Positions 1 through 12,147 are shown, counted from the first letter of the stretch. The stretch is 64,000 nt of DNA from Peromyscus leucopus (GCF_004664715.2 NC_051072.1:28075997-28139996); one strand, 5' to 3'. Made by a program: numbers and translations. The notes: generated by a model not told the origin, from the letters alone.

Positions 1-492
1 GATACTCTTTATTAGATTGCCCTGTAGAAGTTCTAGGCCAAAGATAATTTATCAAAGTTTCCAGTGGTTTTCAAGTGTCAATGATTACTCTTTGACAAAT
101 GAAAGAGAAATCATAAATGCCAAAGCACTGATCCAGTGTGAGGAAGATGGTAGAACAGAGAATTCACTAGTCATGCCTGCAAACATAATACGTCAGCTTT
201 CTAGAAGGGATGCCACATTACAGACTGTTTTATAATCCCAGTAAAATCCTTCTTCAGTGGGTCCAGAAACTTAAGGCATAGAGTAGAATTCCTGCCTGAA
301 GATCTGTATTGAGTTCAAGTTAAACACTTCCCTTTGTCCCTGGAAAACATGCTTCTACTTTCTTTAAGCCTTATCAGCTTTATCTTTAAATTAGAGACAA
401 AAGGAGTCATTGTTTAATAGGTAAATTTTCACTTCAAGAAGATAAAAGTGTTCTATAAAGATGATGGTGATGTCTGCACCATGATGTTAATA
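1..492. other. Unassigned non-coding stretch
   Basis: AT-rich DNA with no repeat or gene I recognise. A 72-codon open frame at 17-235 has no recognisable domain and is no longer than expected by chance. Confidence 0.5.
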
Positions 493-876
493 TGTTCTCA
501 GTTTTACTTCCGTTGTGATAAAATATCCTAACAGAAAGCAACAGGAGAGAAAAGGGTTCATTTGGGCAACAATTCAGAGTCCTTCGTTTGGGGGAGGTAA
601 AGGTGATATCTCAAGCAAATAGTCATATCAAATCCATAATAAGTTTATCATTGATTGCCTGATTAATTGTTCTCAGCTAGCTTTCTCCTCCCCTAAACTG
701 TTCAGGAACCCCTGCCTAAGGAATAATGCTGTCCACAATGGGCTGGGTCTCCCTACATCAATCAACAAGACAATTCACCACAGGCATGTTAACAGACCAA
801 CATGATCTATACAGTTCCTCTGTGAGACTCGGAGATAATTCTAGGTTGTGTCAAGTTTACAAAGATAACCACAACA
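493..876 (-). mobile_element. ERVL-MaLR LTR, ORR1-like
   Basis: The order of motifs is that of an ORR1-type LTR read on the minus strand: 'gttgtgataaaatatcc' near the left end, 'cacaatgggctgggtctccc' in the middle and 'gtgtcaagtttac' at the right end. It runs from TG to CA but is diverged, and no clear 5-bp duplication remains. The subfamily is uncertain. Confidence 0.55.
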
Positions 877-2082
877 ATGTACTTGGTGGCACATAAAATG
901 ATTAAAATTGCAAGATATATACACATATATAATATATATATATGGATCATCTTCTCCCAGCCTCTTTATCCTTTCCTCTGCATTGGCCTCCTTTCATGTC
1001 TTAGCCCCTAGTATCTCTTTTCACTGTTTCTGTATGTATGTATTCTTTCTAATATCTTTATATTAGGCAGTCATCATAGAAATAAGAAATGAAAGTCTAC
1101 GTGTGTCAAAGCCTTTTCCTAAAGTTTCATATAGGTACAGTGCTAAAAGGAAAGACTTTTAAATTTAACCAACAGTAGAAACAAGTCTACAAAGTCACTA
1201 AATCTTTGACCAGTTGAAAAGACCAGCCGTTGGTAAAATGCAAAAGAAGTGTGATTTCTCTATTTTCCTGTCGTGCTCAGATGCAATTGGTACCTAGCAG
1301 CACCTCGGGGCTTAGGCTAGCTTTCACTGGGGTTCTGTCACTCATTTCAGCTCTGTGTAGGTGATGACCCAGGAGCACTGTCTGCTCAAAGACATCATTC
1401 CTAACCTTGTACTGTATTGTTCTCTGTGGTCTTTGTACGCTCTTGGTACCTAGCTGGATCCTTCTTCTAGCCCCGTTCACTGCCTCTAGGCACTAAGCAA
1501 TATAAATGTCTAGAACCAGAAGGAACCTTGGAAATCCTTCAGTCCATAACCCCATTTCACCAATAAAAACATGAAGCATAACATAGTTAATTATCCGTAG
1601 TCACTCTCTTTGGCTCCAATTTTCTCTTTTTACAATTATTCAGCATCTCACTTTCCCATCTGCTTCTATTTTCTCACTATTTAATAGCCTCCTTCTGTCC
1701 CCAACCCTTCCCTTTCAGGCTTAGAATCCCGGACCTCCCCACCTTTTCCAAGGCCCTCAACTCTGTACCATGTACCCTGCTGTGAAGAACCTCACGCTAG
1801 GTTGAACCCCACCATCTGCTGTCTCTGCACCTCACCCACACAAGTGGAATCAAGCAATTCAAGAGCAAAATGGTGATGGGACTTGTGGTCTCCCATCTCA
1901 TTAGATTTTTATCACGGTTCAAAAATCCTCCTATTCTTCTAATCAGCTCATTCTCCCTTCTGCACTCACTGATTATTTCACACTTTTCATGCTCAGCATA
2001 AACCCTGACTTCTTCGAATTTCTCCTCTCGTCTTAGGAAATTTCCTTGCCTCCTACAGTGGGCTAGAGACAGTAAAGCCATT
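877..2082. other. Unassigned stretch with a short AT repeat
   Basis: It holds a short TA-rich tract at 917-945. The segment at 1508-1590 (core 'aaggaaccttggaaatcc') weakly resembles an ancient mammalian repeat. No gene is recognised. Confidence 0.4.
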
Positions 2083-2475
2083 TGTGATGGTTGATTGCCA
2101 AGTAGATGGGATTTGGAGTCACCAAAGAGACATACACCTGAGCATGTCTGTGAGGGCACTTCCAGAGAGGTTAATCTGAGGTGGGAAGACCCACCATGGC
2201 TGTAGGCAGTGTAGTCCCTTGGGCTGGGGTCCTGGACTAAATAAAAGGAAGAAAGTGAACTGATCCCCAATCTCCCTCCCCCTGTCTCTCATTCCTGAAT
2301 GCAGATGCAACATGACCATCTGCTTCATGCTCCTGCCATCAAAGCTGGCGTCACTTTTCACCATGCCGCCTTTTTCTTATGGGCTGTACCCAAAAGTGTG
2401 AGGCAAAACTAATTTTTTTCTTCCCTGAGTTATTTTGTCAGGTATTCATCACAGCAACAAGAAAAGTGAGCAACA
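2083..2475 (+). mobile_element. ERVL-MaLR LTR (older ORR1/MLT-like)
   Basis: It begins TGTGATGGTTGATTG and ends GAGCAACA. In between are the usual MaLR landmarks: 'gaggtgggaagacccacc', 'gctggggtcctggac', 'ctgcagatgcaacatgacc'-like text and a 3' 'ttgtcaggtattcatcacagcaac'. This is a solo LTR without internal sequence. The TSD is not preserved. Confidence 0.6.
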
Positions 2476-2499
2476 CGTCATCAGTCAAAAGCCTTTCTC

Positions 2500-2663
2500 A
2501 CCGGGTGGTGGTACACGCCTTTAATCCCAGCACTCAGGAGACAGAACCAGGAGAATCTCTGTGAGTTCGAAGCCAACCTGGTCTACAGAGCAAGATCCAG
2601 GACAGGAACCAAAACTACACGGAGAAGCCCTGTCTCAAAAAAACAAAAAACAAACAAATAAAG
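2500..2663 (+). mobile_element. B1 SINE
   Basis: A near full-length B1 ('ccgggtggtgg', 'cacgcctttaatcccag', 'ctctgtgagttcgaagcc', 'agccctgtctc') with an A-rich tail. It is flanked by a near-perfect TSD: aaagcctttctc at 2488-2499 and aaagcctttttc at 2664-2675. It is a 7SL-derived, pol III-transcribed element mobilised by L1. Confidence 0.9.
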
Positions 2664-2787
2664 AAAGCCTTTTTCTGCTCTAAGACTCACATAACAAACA
2701 TGATTCTGCAACTGCCTTATACTTCTTCTGTGCCACAGAGAAGGGTCTCTTTTCCATGTCTCTACTTCACATCTCAAGACCACTAGC

Positions 2788-3308
2788 TGTGGTGGTATTG
2801 TGTTCCCCAAAATATTGTGTACCTTAATAAATTTATCTGGGGTCAGAGAACAGAAAAGCCACTAGTTAGGCAGTGATAGCACACGCCTTTAATCCTAGCA
2901 TTCCAGAGGCAGCAATCCATCTGGGATCTCTGTGAGTTCAAGGCCACATTGGGAACAGCCAGGCATGGTGACTCACGCCTTTAATCCCAGAAAGTCAGCC
3001 TTTAATCCTAGGGAGTGATGGTAGAAAGCAGAAAGATATATAAGGTGTGAGGACCAGAAACTAGCAGCATTTTGGCCTGGTTAATCATGTGGCTGGTTAA
3101 GCTTCAGGCTTTCGAGCAGCAGTTCAGCTGAGACCCATTCCGGATGAGGACTCAGAGGCCTCCAGTCTGAGGAGACAAGACCAGCTGAGGATCCGGCGAG
3201 GTTGAGATAGCTGTGGCTTGTTCTGTCTCTCTGACCTTCCAGTATTCACCCCAATAACTGGCCTCGGGTTTGATTTTATCAATCAGAACTTTTAAGATTC
3301 CTGCTACA
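2788..3308 (+). mobile_element. Solo ERV LTR, family LTR-A
   Basis: The 521-bp LTR starts TGTGGTGGTATTG and ends CTGCTACA. It is flanked by ACTAGC (2782-2787) and ACTAGT (3309-3314), a 6-bp duplication with one transition, as expected for class II ERVs. Its U3 contains B1-like segments ('cacgcctttaatcc' and 'ctctgtgagttcaaggcc') followed by a TATA-like box at 3035-3045. Orientation is taken from the related provirus at 29218-30964. Confidence 0.88.
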
Positions 3309-3369
3309 ACTAGTGTGCCTAGAAATCTTATACTATCCTCCTCTGGAACTGTGTCTCCTTATAATATGA

Positions 3370-3393
3370 ATATATATATATATATATATATAT
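3370..3393. repeat. (TA)n microsatellite
   Basis: Pure alternating TA run of about 24 bp, just downstream of the solo LTR. Confidence 0.9.
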
Positions 3394-3572
3394 TTCAAAT
3401 GTCTACCACATTAAAGAATGAATCTCTTCCTGTCTATAATTTCTTCCCAGTCCCAGCCTGTGTCTCTTTTCTCACAGTGTTATCCCTTAAAGGAGTTACC
3501 CATTGTTCCCTGTTCCTGACTTGCTCTCAGCCTCCTGTGTCTACACATAGGCACTTAGCCTCTCCAATCCAC

Positions 3573-3960
3573 ACAGTTACTTTTATATTGCTGTAGTCAC
3601 ATTCCTGACAGGAACAATTTAGGAAGGGAAGCTTTATTTTGACTTGTGATTTCAGAGGGTCCCATCCATGGTCACGTGTTCCCATGAGCTCCAATAGAGC
3701 ATCATGGTGGAAGGGACAAGTGACAGAGAAGCATATTCACTTCTTAGTGAAGACAAAGCAGACCACAAGGCTATAGGAAGAGGCTAGGACAAGATATAGT
3801 CCCTAGGAACTAATTCCCAGTAACTCCCTTGCTCCAATTCAGCCCACCTCCTAGTACTGCCATAATATTGATTCCATTGTAGGATTAAGCCACTCATTAT
3901 ACCAGAACCTCATCACCCAGTCATATGTGGAGATGTTCTCACAATACACCCAAAGGGGGT
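3573..3960 (-). mobile_element. Diverged MaLR-type LTR
   Basis: Minus-strand MaLR landmarks are seen: 'attgctgtagtcacattcc' on the left, 'gcatcatggtggaaggg' in the middle and 'gatgttctcacaatacacc' on the right. The copy is old and its ends are approximate. Confidence 0.45.
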
Positions 3961-4554
3961 TGCTATAGGTCTGTATTTCCTTTTCTTCACTTCTACCATG
4001 CTTGGCATTTCAAGTGCACATGAAACTCTTCACTATTGCATTTTCTAAAATGCCCTCCTCCCTTCTACTTCCTTATTGCTATTCTCTCCATTCTTCTCCA
4101 ACTCTCTGCTAAGTCTTCTTACATAACTCCCCTGTTCCGTCCATGCACCAAAAGTATTAGTGTTGCAGGGCTTTATCCTTATTAAATTCTTTCTTGACAT
4201 TTTTATGCTCTGAAAGCTTTAATTACTTTATTGGCCAACTCTGAAATCATTTCTACCTGAGCTCTCTACGTAACTGCCAACCTGATGCTTCTGACTTGAT
4301 GATTCATAAGACACTTCTACCTCAGCCTATTCATATACATTTTCGTCTAAAATATGATCGTTCTACTTTGCTTTAATTAATGGTCTGACCACAATTCTAA
4401 GTGCTAAAGTAAGAATCTTGACTGCATCTTTGCTCTTCTTTCTTCTTTAATATTGGGTTATCCACTCACACTTTTATTCCTCAAGATAACTGAGCACCCT
4501 CAGAACTCCTGTCCAATGTTGAACTCACTAACTATACACCCAGAGTTTGTACAT
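3961..4554. other. Unassigned stretch
   Basis: Pyrimidine-rich on the plus strand in parts. I see no gene or nameable repeat. Confidence 0.4.
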
Positions 4555-5092
4555 TGTGGTGGTATTGTGTTCCCCAAAATATTGTGTACTCTAATAAACT
4601 TATCTGGGGTCAGAGAACAGACAGCCACTAGATACAAAGGCTAGAAAATGGTGGCACTCACACCTTTAATCCTAACATTCCAGAGATAGAAATCCCTCTG
4701 GATCTCTGTGAGTTCAAGGCCACATTGGAAATAGCCAAGCATGGTGACACACGCCTTTAATCCCAGAAAGCCAGCCTTTAATCCCAGGGAGTGGTGGTAG
4801 CAAAAAGATATATAAGGTGTGAGGACCAGAAACTAGAAGCATTTGGCTGGTTAAGCATTTGGCTGGTTAAGCATTTGGCTGGTTAAGCATTCAGGCTTCT
4901 AGTAGCAGTTCAGCTGAGAGCCATTGGGATGAGGACACAGAAGCTTCCATTCTGGGAAAACAGGACCAACTGAGGAACTGGCAAGGTGAGAGAGCTGTGA
5001 CTTGTTCTGTCTCTCTGATCTACCAGCATGGACCCCAATAACTGGCCTCAGGTTTGATTATATTAATAAGATCTTTTAAGAATCCTGCAACA
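4555..5092 (+). mobile_element. Solo ERV LTR, family LTR-A, perfect TSD
   Basis: The 538-bp LTR starts TGTGGTGGTATTG and ends CCTGCAACA. It is flanked by GTACAT on both sides (4549-4554 and 5093-5098). It matches the LTR at 2788 along its length, including the B1-like segments and the TATA-like box at 4807-4817, but carries an extra 16-bp triplication at 4840-4887. Confidence 0.92.
4840..4887 (+). repeat. 16-bp tandem triplication inside the LTR
   Basis: Three exact copies of catttggctggttaag lie just downstream of the TATA-like box, in the presumed R/U5 side of the LTR. The LTR at 2788 has only diverged, irregular versions of this segment. Confidence 0.95.
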
Positions 5093-5122
5093 GTACATCA
5101 CTAGGTCTTCCCTAATCATGTG

Positions 5123-5467
5123 TGCTGTGGATATCGCTCTATATAAATAAAACACTGGCCAGTGACCAGGCAGGAAGTATAAGTGGGACAAGGAGAGAGG
5201 AAAATTGAGGAAACAGGAAGAAGGAGGGGGAGACACTGTCAGCCACCGCCAGGACAAGAAGCATGTAAAGACGCCGGTAAGCCACAAGCCATGTGGCAAG
5301 GTATAGATTTATAGAAATGGGTTAATTTAAGATATAGGAACAGTTAGCAAGAAGCCTGCCATGGCCATACAGTTTATAAGTAATATAAGCATCTGAGTGA
5401 TTATTTTATACGTGGATTGTGGGACTGCGGGGCTTGGTGGAACCTGGAGAGAAGCCCTCTAGCAACA
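5123..5467 (+). mobile_element. Solo ERV LTR, family LTR-B
   Basis: It starts TGCTGTGGATATC and shares the block 'tataaataaaa', 'ggccagt', 'aggcaggaagtata' and 'gggttaatttaagatatag' with the copies at 13824 and 27211. It ends near CTAGCAACA. Flanking TCATGT (5116-5121) and TCACGT (5469-5474) may be a 6-bp TSD with one transition, offset by one base from the TG and CA ends. Orientation follows the CCAAT- and GC-box-like order. Confidence 0.8.
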
Positions 5468-5518
5468 GTCACGTCTATTGAAACACTGAGAAGTTTAAAA
5501 ATCAAATTGTAAGGTTTG

Positions 5519-5572
5519 TAAGGCTACGCAGAGAAACCCTGTCTTGAAAAACAAAAAAAAAAAAAAAAAAAA
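5519..5572 (+). mobile_element. B1 SINE 3' end only
   Basis: Only the last ~30 bases of B1 ('cagagaaaccctgtcttg') and a poly-A tail (about 5551-5572) remain. It is a 5'-truncated copy. Confidence 0.65.
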
Positions 5573-6194
5573 GAATGGCATTTGCTTTACTACATCACAC
5601 ATATATGTTTGTATACTCTATATTCTGATATTTCTATTTTTTCTATTTGTAAGTAAATTGTTTGTATACAGTCAATCATCTCTATTTATGGATTTTGAAA
5701 CTATCTCAGGTAACAAATGTTTAGAGAAGTTTAATCTGCACTGAATATGTCTAGATTTTTCTTGTTCTTTAAACAATATAGCAACTATTTACATAGCACT
5801 TATAAGCAATTATCTAGAAGCAATTAAAAATATACAGAAGAATGTGTGTGGTATATATGCAAATAGGAAACTATTTTATATAAGAGACTTGAGCTTCTGC
5901 AGATTTGGGTGTCTGAAGGGAATGATGGGGTGTGTGTGCACAAACTTTTAAGGAAATAGTTAAGTCCATGGATGATAGCAAGTTTGAAAGCTGTAGAGCT
6001 ATCCAGCAGTTTAAAATTTAGGTGATATTGTGATATTGACTCCAGTTTCTGAAAGACAGTATGCTGAGAATGAAAGCATTTTTCTGTTGCAATCTTAAAA
6101 ATTCCCTCTTTGAAAAACATCATTGCTCCTAAACCCTTTAACGCACTGAATGAGATTCATTAATATTGTGGAAGATAATTTACCTGAACTGTAT
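5573..6194. other. Unassigned stretch
   Basis: AT-rich DNA. A 99-codon minus-strand frame (5824-6123) has no recognisable motif. Nothing else is seen. Confidence 0.4.
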
Positions 6195-6541
6195 TATTTG
6201 TGGGAGGAAAGTGGAAGAAAGAGTTTATCTTTCAGCTTATAGTTCTTCATGAAGGAAACCAAGACAGGAACTCAGCCAGGCCAGGAACTGGAACAAAGAC
6301 TGTAGAAAAAGACACTGTTTATTGTCTTGCTCTCTGTGACTTGCTCAACCTACTTTCTTATATAATTCAAAAAACACCTGCCCAGAGGTCTTACCATACA
6401 CAGTGGGCTGGGTCTACACCAGTTGTCAATCAAGAGAATGTCCCATAGACTTGCCTATAGGCCAGTCTACAGAAGAGAGCATTTTCTCAGCCTAGGTTTC
6501 TTCTTTTCAGATGACACTGGCTTGTATCAAGTTGCCAACGT
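6195..6541 (-). mobile_element. ORR1-like MaLR LTR, truncated
   Basis: Minus-strand ORR1 motifs are present: 'aagaaagagtttatc', 'acagtgggctgggtc', 'tgtcaatcaagagaatg' and 'cttgtatcaagttgcc'. The end corresponding to the LTR 3' terminus (left side here) is missing. Confidence 0.55.
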
Positions 6542-7463
6542 GCTAACAAATTCAAAAAGCAACCTGGACTTGTAAACTTGTACTATTTCAAGTATTATAT
6601 CTTCATTTTTTTTCAATTTCTGCACTTATGTTTGACCACAATCTAGCTGAATTGAAAAATAAAACCATCACAGCATCCACTTTTGATCACTGATGGTACC
6701 AATTATTAAATTAGAATGATCTTTCCAATAGGCAAATTTGATCAAAATTTTCACATGCAAAATCCTTCAGCCATTTTCCATTACAATGAAGCAAGGTTTA
6801 AGATGCTTAGAATGTTTTCAAAGTCCCTTCAAAGTCAACTTACCTCTCAACCTTTTACTCATTTCTCTCACCCTTACTCCCTAAGTAGGTTTTCTGTATT
6901 AGTTTGTCTGCTTGCATAGTGACAGATCTCTCTCTCTTAGAGACCTTGGTTCATGCTCATCATGTATTTCTCTTCCTCCTCCTTCCGCCTTCCTTCTTCT
7001 CTTCTTTTATTCTGTCTCATCAGGGAAGTTTTGTCTGAACCAGAACAGCTTCCTCCATAACATGTCCCATTGCATCCCATCTTCCTGATAACTCATCTCT
7101 GCCAAAACTCCCATTCAATGTCGAATCACTTAACTATACTACAAATGGAAAAGGTTGATCTATTCTACTTTTAATAATTCATTTGACCTTCTAACTATCT
7201 GCCTTTATGCCTTTTGTGTTTACTTTTGGGACGGAAAAAAATTAAAAAAAAAAAAACCCATAACTTGAAGCAAAGCAGAAAGTCTCTGCAAGCCTAGATA
7301 ATAGTGTTTTCTTTTAAGCTAATCCTTTCTGCAAAGCTGTGGAGTCTGAAGGTTCTTAGTTGGGAATGGAATGCCTGCTTCTTTGAAAGGATAAAATATC
7401 CAAAATAGCTTCACCCTGATTTCTGGCTCATAGAAAAAGGAGGGAAGTCATTTAACTGGTCCC

Positions 7464-7511
<48 letters not shown>

Positions 7512-10164
7512 TCCCTGAAGTTTCTCCTCCTTAGCTTCTAAAAAGGAAACAAATAATAGTGTGCTCAATTTTCCTTCCAGCAACTTTAGCTGTTACTAAT
7601 TATTATTTTTTATAAATAAAATCACCCTCAGTCTCCTAGACTTTTGTAGTCCCTATAAACAGAAACAATAATTTCTATTATCATTATGACTGTTAATGTG
7701 TCAGCTGTATTTTTTGCTGTCATCCAGAGAACACTAAAACTTTTGCAACCTATTAGTGTCTATTTTTTCAGGTGAAAGAACACAGCTGGAGATTTGGGTG
7801 TCATGGGGGCTGACAGAATCTGTGCTTCAGAATCAATAGTTTGTGCTATTGGCTGGGTAACCACCATTTAATTCAGTAACAGAGTGACGGGTGACTTAGG
7901 AAGCATTGCTAAAGAAGATAATCGAATTTAAGTCAAACTTACAAGTTTCCAATAAGACATTTAGTCACACCCATAGTGTAAATGTCAGGAAGCCATTTGG
8001 TCAGCAATCAGACAGAACCATCTTGTACTTGTGTTTAAATTTTCAGTTTCCAATGTGCCCCAAAGATTATTTTCCAGTCTCAAAGTTAATTTAACTTTCC
8101 ATTTTGTCATATTCACAAAATGGAGCTTTTCAATTCCCATTACCTCTCTGTTTCAGAGTTTCCCTGTGCCTCAGTTTCTAGGAAAAAAATCACAGCCAAT
8201 TTTGTCATAGTCTTTGCAAAAGGAAAACATATGTATGCAAGAAACTGCTGGAAGCCAAACAAAAGAAATTCTTGGTCCACAGAGGACTGTGTTAAGCCTA
8301 GATAAGCAGAGTCCTTAAGAAAACAACAAAGTAAATGCTTCCTAGATAGGGACCGGGTGGGTATCTTTCCCTAAGAGCTACATTCAGGTTTATTCTTCTG
8401 GTCTTGCTGAATGCAGTTTCCATTCTGCTCTTGTCTGAGCCCACCTTCTAAAAAGTAGCAACTCGTTTATAGGGAGCCACTCAATTGGTAGGACAGCCTA
8501 GTAAATAAGGATGGCAAATAGTCACACAAAGGACATTTCCTCAATCATTTCTTTACTCAAAGGGCACGTGTCAATACTCACTGAAGTCAAAAGTTATGGA
8601 TCATTGGATTAGGTCAGTACCCTTCCTTATTGGAACCACATCTGCCCAGTTGTTTGGTTATAAGCAGCTGGAAATGCATGGAAAGTGTAGATAGATCATT
8701 GTACTTGAAATGTACAAGTAGTCAAGCTGCATTTAACATTCAGACCAACACACGGACACATACAATTTACAAGTGTCAGTAAAGAATTAACTATGTAGTA
8801 AGTAATCTGGTGATATGGTGGCAAAGCATTATCCCCAAAGGAGGTAGAAAGAAAGGATATGATGAAGGAGGAGGTTTGAAGAATTCATGGACTTGACTAG
8901 AACGCCGTATTTTCAGGGCATGGGGAAATCTAACAATATTTCCATTTCCTTTCTGTGATTTTTATCTTAGTTTTGTTCTCCCATCCATAGCATGTTACAG
9001 CTAATATTTACTCTGAAGTAATTGGGCTAATTGATTATACATGAAGGTTCACTTCCTTTAAATGATATATGGATTTATTAGATGGCATGCAGTTGAACAA
9101 AAATATTTAATGTGGAGACATTTGTATCTGTACCTTTCTCTGATCCTTTTTTACCCGAGCTTTCTATCTTATTTCCTTTTCTGAAAGTATTAAAAGGATG
9201 ACATTCCATGTTCCTTGAGGAAAGAGTACAAAAGGAAATGTGACAGTGCCCAGGAATATGACCATACTGGGGACCTTGAAATACTGGAAGTGTGCATGAA
9301 GCTAGATAGCAGTGACCAAAGAGTTGGCCTTAGAACTAAGGCAGTGGTGACTCAATTGCATGAATGGCAAGGTTCCTTGAAGTGAGTGAATGATAGACTC
9401 TCAACCTGGAGAGCAGAGGAATGGAATTGGGACATTTTCAAAGAGTTGCCATGAAATATATATTTGAATCTTCTTTAAGTAGATAAAGAATAGTAAAGAT
9501 CAGAATTTGAACTTGACGTATTTAGATATGGCACTGCTCTGAAAGTATTTAGTACATAAAGCACTTAAATCTACAGACTCAGCTCATCCTTAGCAACAGG
9601 GGAACAGAACCAGCTTGTGAATTTACATCATTAAATATCCATCAGAGCATATTTCATCCATTTGTCTGACATACTTAATTACAAAAACCCAGTTGGAATT
9701 TTTGCACCTTACTTTCAAAAGGCCATCTCTTGAGAGCCTCTAATGCCATGAATTCTTTCTGACATACCACGTTAGGCTACAAAAGCAACACATATATTAT
9801 TGTATTTTTCCTCTTTTTTAGTACTTGGACAATCAAGGATAACTTGCATTTTTTAAAAATATATGCCAGATCCCTGTGGGAGCCAGTTATCTGCTGGTAA
9901 ATTGACACTCAACTCATGTTTGAATGTTTTCCCATCTGCTATTCTCCACATACATACAATTTCTAAAAATGAGACAGTGTATAATGAGTTTTTCACTTGA
10001 CTAAGTTCAGGCCTCTCATGCAGTGACTATCTGCTTCTGGATCTTGCTCTCCTGACAAATGAGGTGCTGTCAATGAATCCAAGGAAGGCTTTCTACATAC
10101 AGTCAGATGCTGTGGCTAGTAGGAACTTGCCACTGTCATGGGCAAGTTCAAGGAGTTGCTCATA
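6542..10164. other. Long unassigned stretch
   Basis: About 3.6 kb with no repeat I can name, apart from an A39 run at 7469-7507. Open frames are 62 codons or shorter in this part and none looks coding. It may be old unique sequence or repeats too decayed to read by eye. Confidence 0.4.
7469..7507. repeat. Poly-A run (39 bp)
   Basis: Uninterrupted A39. I find no SINE, L1 or AATAAA-bearing transcript body immediately upstream and no flanking duplication, so its origin is unclear. Confidence 0.95.
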
Positions 10165-10580
10165 TCAGTTTTCTAGATCTGCAGTAGCAGAATACTAAAA
10201 ACTTTATTGGCTTAACAGTACATAAATTCATTGTCTTCCAGTCTGGAGGCTAGAAGTCTGAACCCAAGGTATCAAAAGGACCACACTTGTTTTGAAGACT
10301 CTAGGCAAGAGGGCATCCTTGCCTCTTCTAGTGACTCCTAGGACTGATTTCTGACAGTCTAACTTCCATCTCTGCCTGGCATTTCATATATGCATCCTTC
10401 CTGTATCTGTGTGTTATTGTTTTGTTAATCAGGTTACTAAGCATTTCATTTGAAGCCCACAGTTAATTTAGGATTTTTTGTTGTTGTTGTTGTTTCAAAG
10501 TCTTTGATTACATCTGTCAAGATGCTATCTCTTAAGTAAAACGACATTCTTAGATTCTGGTTGGACATGAAACCTGGTGA
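10165..10580 (-). mobile_element. Ancient MLT1-like or L1M-like repeat
   Basis: The string 'cagtctggaggctagaagtc' with 'ctctaggcaagagggcatcc' and 'gattacatctgtcaagatgc' follows the order of an ancient mammalian MaLR/MLT1-type LTR on the minus strand. Divergence is high. An (GTT)n tract lies within it near 10479-10494. Confidence 0.45.
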
Positions 10581-12147
10581 TGGCAGACATTATTCCCGTG
10601 CTCTTTAAAACGTGAAACCAGGGATGAAGACATCCAAGGAGGATGGAAGCGGTTTGTACCTTGCTGAAGGGTTGATCTGGTTTCCCTGTCTGCTTTTCGC
10701 CTGAGATAGCTTTGTATCACAGCAGGTAGATCTCACCAGCTGCTGTCCTTTGTCAGCCCAGGGAGAGCTGCCCTCTCAGAGGCAGCTCAAACAAATGGCC
10801 TTCTTATTGCTTTTTCACAGCCATTTCTGAGTCTGTCTTAAGAGTTGTGCATCTCCAGCACACTCAGGGATGTCGTAAATTACTTTTCAAACCGTGTCTC
10901 CTTCAGGGTTACTGATCTGTGAGTCCCCTATACACACATTGAGAATTGCCTTTTGCAATGATTTTTCTTTAGTCCAATCTGCATCCTAATAAGCTGAATT
11001 CTAGATGTGGCCCAGGAACTCACTGCTGTGTCCATTTTAAACACGTGCCTCGTGTTCTTTAAGTTACTTTTCACAGTGTGACTGTTTTTTCATCTCAGTC
11101 AATTTGCCCTAAGCTTTCCAAGTGAAAATTGGAAAATTGGTAAAATCTATATAGCCCTTGTTATCTGTGTAATGCCTGTGTTTTCTGAACATTAAGCCCA
11201 GACATATGCTCTAACCTAGCACACTTAAGGGAACAAAACTTCTTTGAAAATGCAATTTTTCATAAATATGGGGATACTCAGTCAACACCAGGCCACGTTC
11301 TTGTGAGCAGCTTCTAACCATTCTAACTTCTGATTTCTATTAAGATAAAAAAGTACCTACACAAAAATAAAATTATTTTAATTTCAAATCTCAACCATTT
11401 TTATACAATTTAGAATCAAAATCAAAGAAAAGAACAGATAAGGTAAACCAGTTAAGAAATACTTGCTGCAAATTGAAGTTCAGTCTAATAAATTCTAAAG
11501 TTTAATGAGTGATTCCTAAAATCAATTCTCTAATCATTAAAGACTCTTATATTTTAATCAGCAGAGAAGCTAGGACATACAAGATAATTTAGTAATGCAA
11601 TATGCAAATTATCTAGTAAAGTATATAGTCTTATAAGTTATTAAAATGGCAGTATCTTTTCCTTATTTGTTATGACCGTATTTTAAAACTTGTCAACTCC
11701 TAATTAAACCAAATCTGTTCACTTTATTTTATAAGTTTAAAAATAATTTTAAATTATTACCACTGATTCAAAATATTTCATTGATTTCTTCCAAGAGGAA
11801 GAGAAATTTCAAACTGTGTTTCTTCTTTATGTCACAATATAAAAAACAAAACAAAAAAAATCACCTCTTTAGCTATTTTTGGCAGGACAAAATTCATTCA
11901 GCTCTATGTACAGATATTTTATTTCAGAACAGATCTCTCCTTTCTGAGTCCACAAATAGCTCAGATGAAGTATAACTATTACCTTTGGGGTACACTACCA
12001 GTAAAATATTGTCATTAAAATTCATAGAACCAATTGAGGACATAGCTGTAGTACCAGCCGCCTCAGCTCACCTCCACACTCCAATTTTAAATGCTTAATT
12101 TTTATGTTTCTGTTTCAACGAGCTGCTCTATTCATGGACATAGGGCT
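10581..12147. other. Unassigned stretch
   Basis: The first ~450 bases are richer in GC than the surroundings; the rest is AT-rich. No repeat or gene is recognised. Confidence 0.4.

Noticed and set aside
1797..2270. 157-codon minus-strand open frame, the longest in the window
   Set aside because: Its left two-thirds is unassigned DNA and its right part runs antisense through a MaLR LTR. No domain, no second exon and no conserved start context are evident.
5063..5299. 78-codon minus-strand frame
   Set aside because: It lies almost wholly in the LTR-B copy and repeats in its relatives (for example 27196-27396), so it is a property of the LTR.
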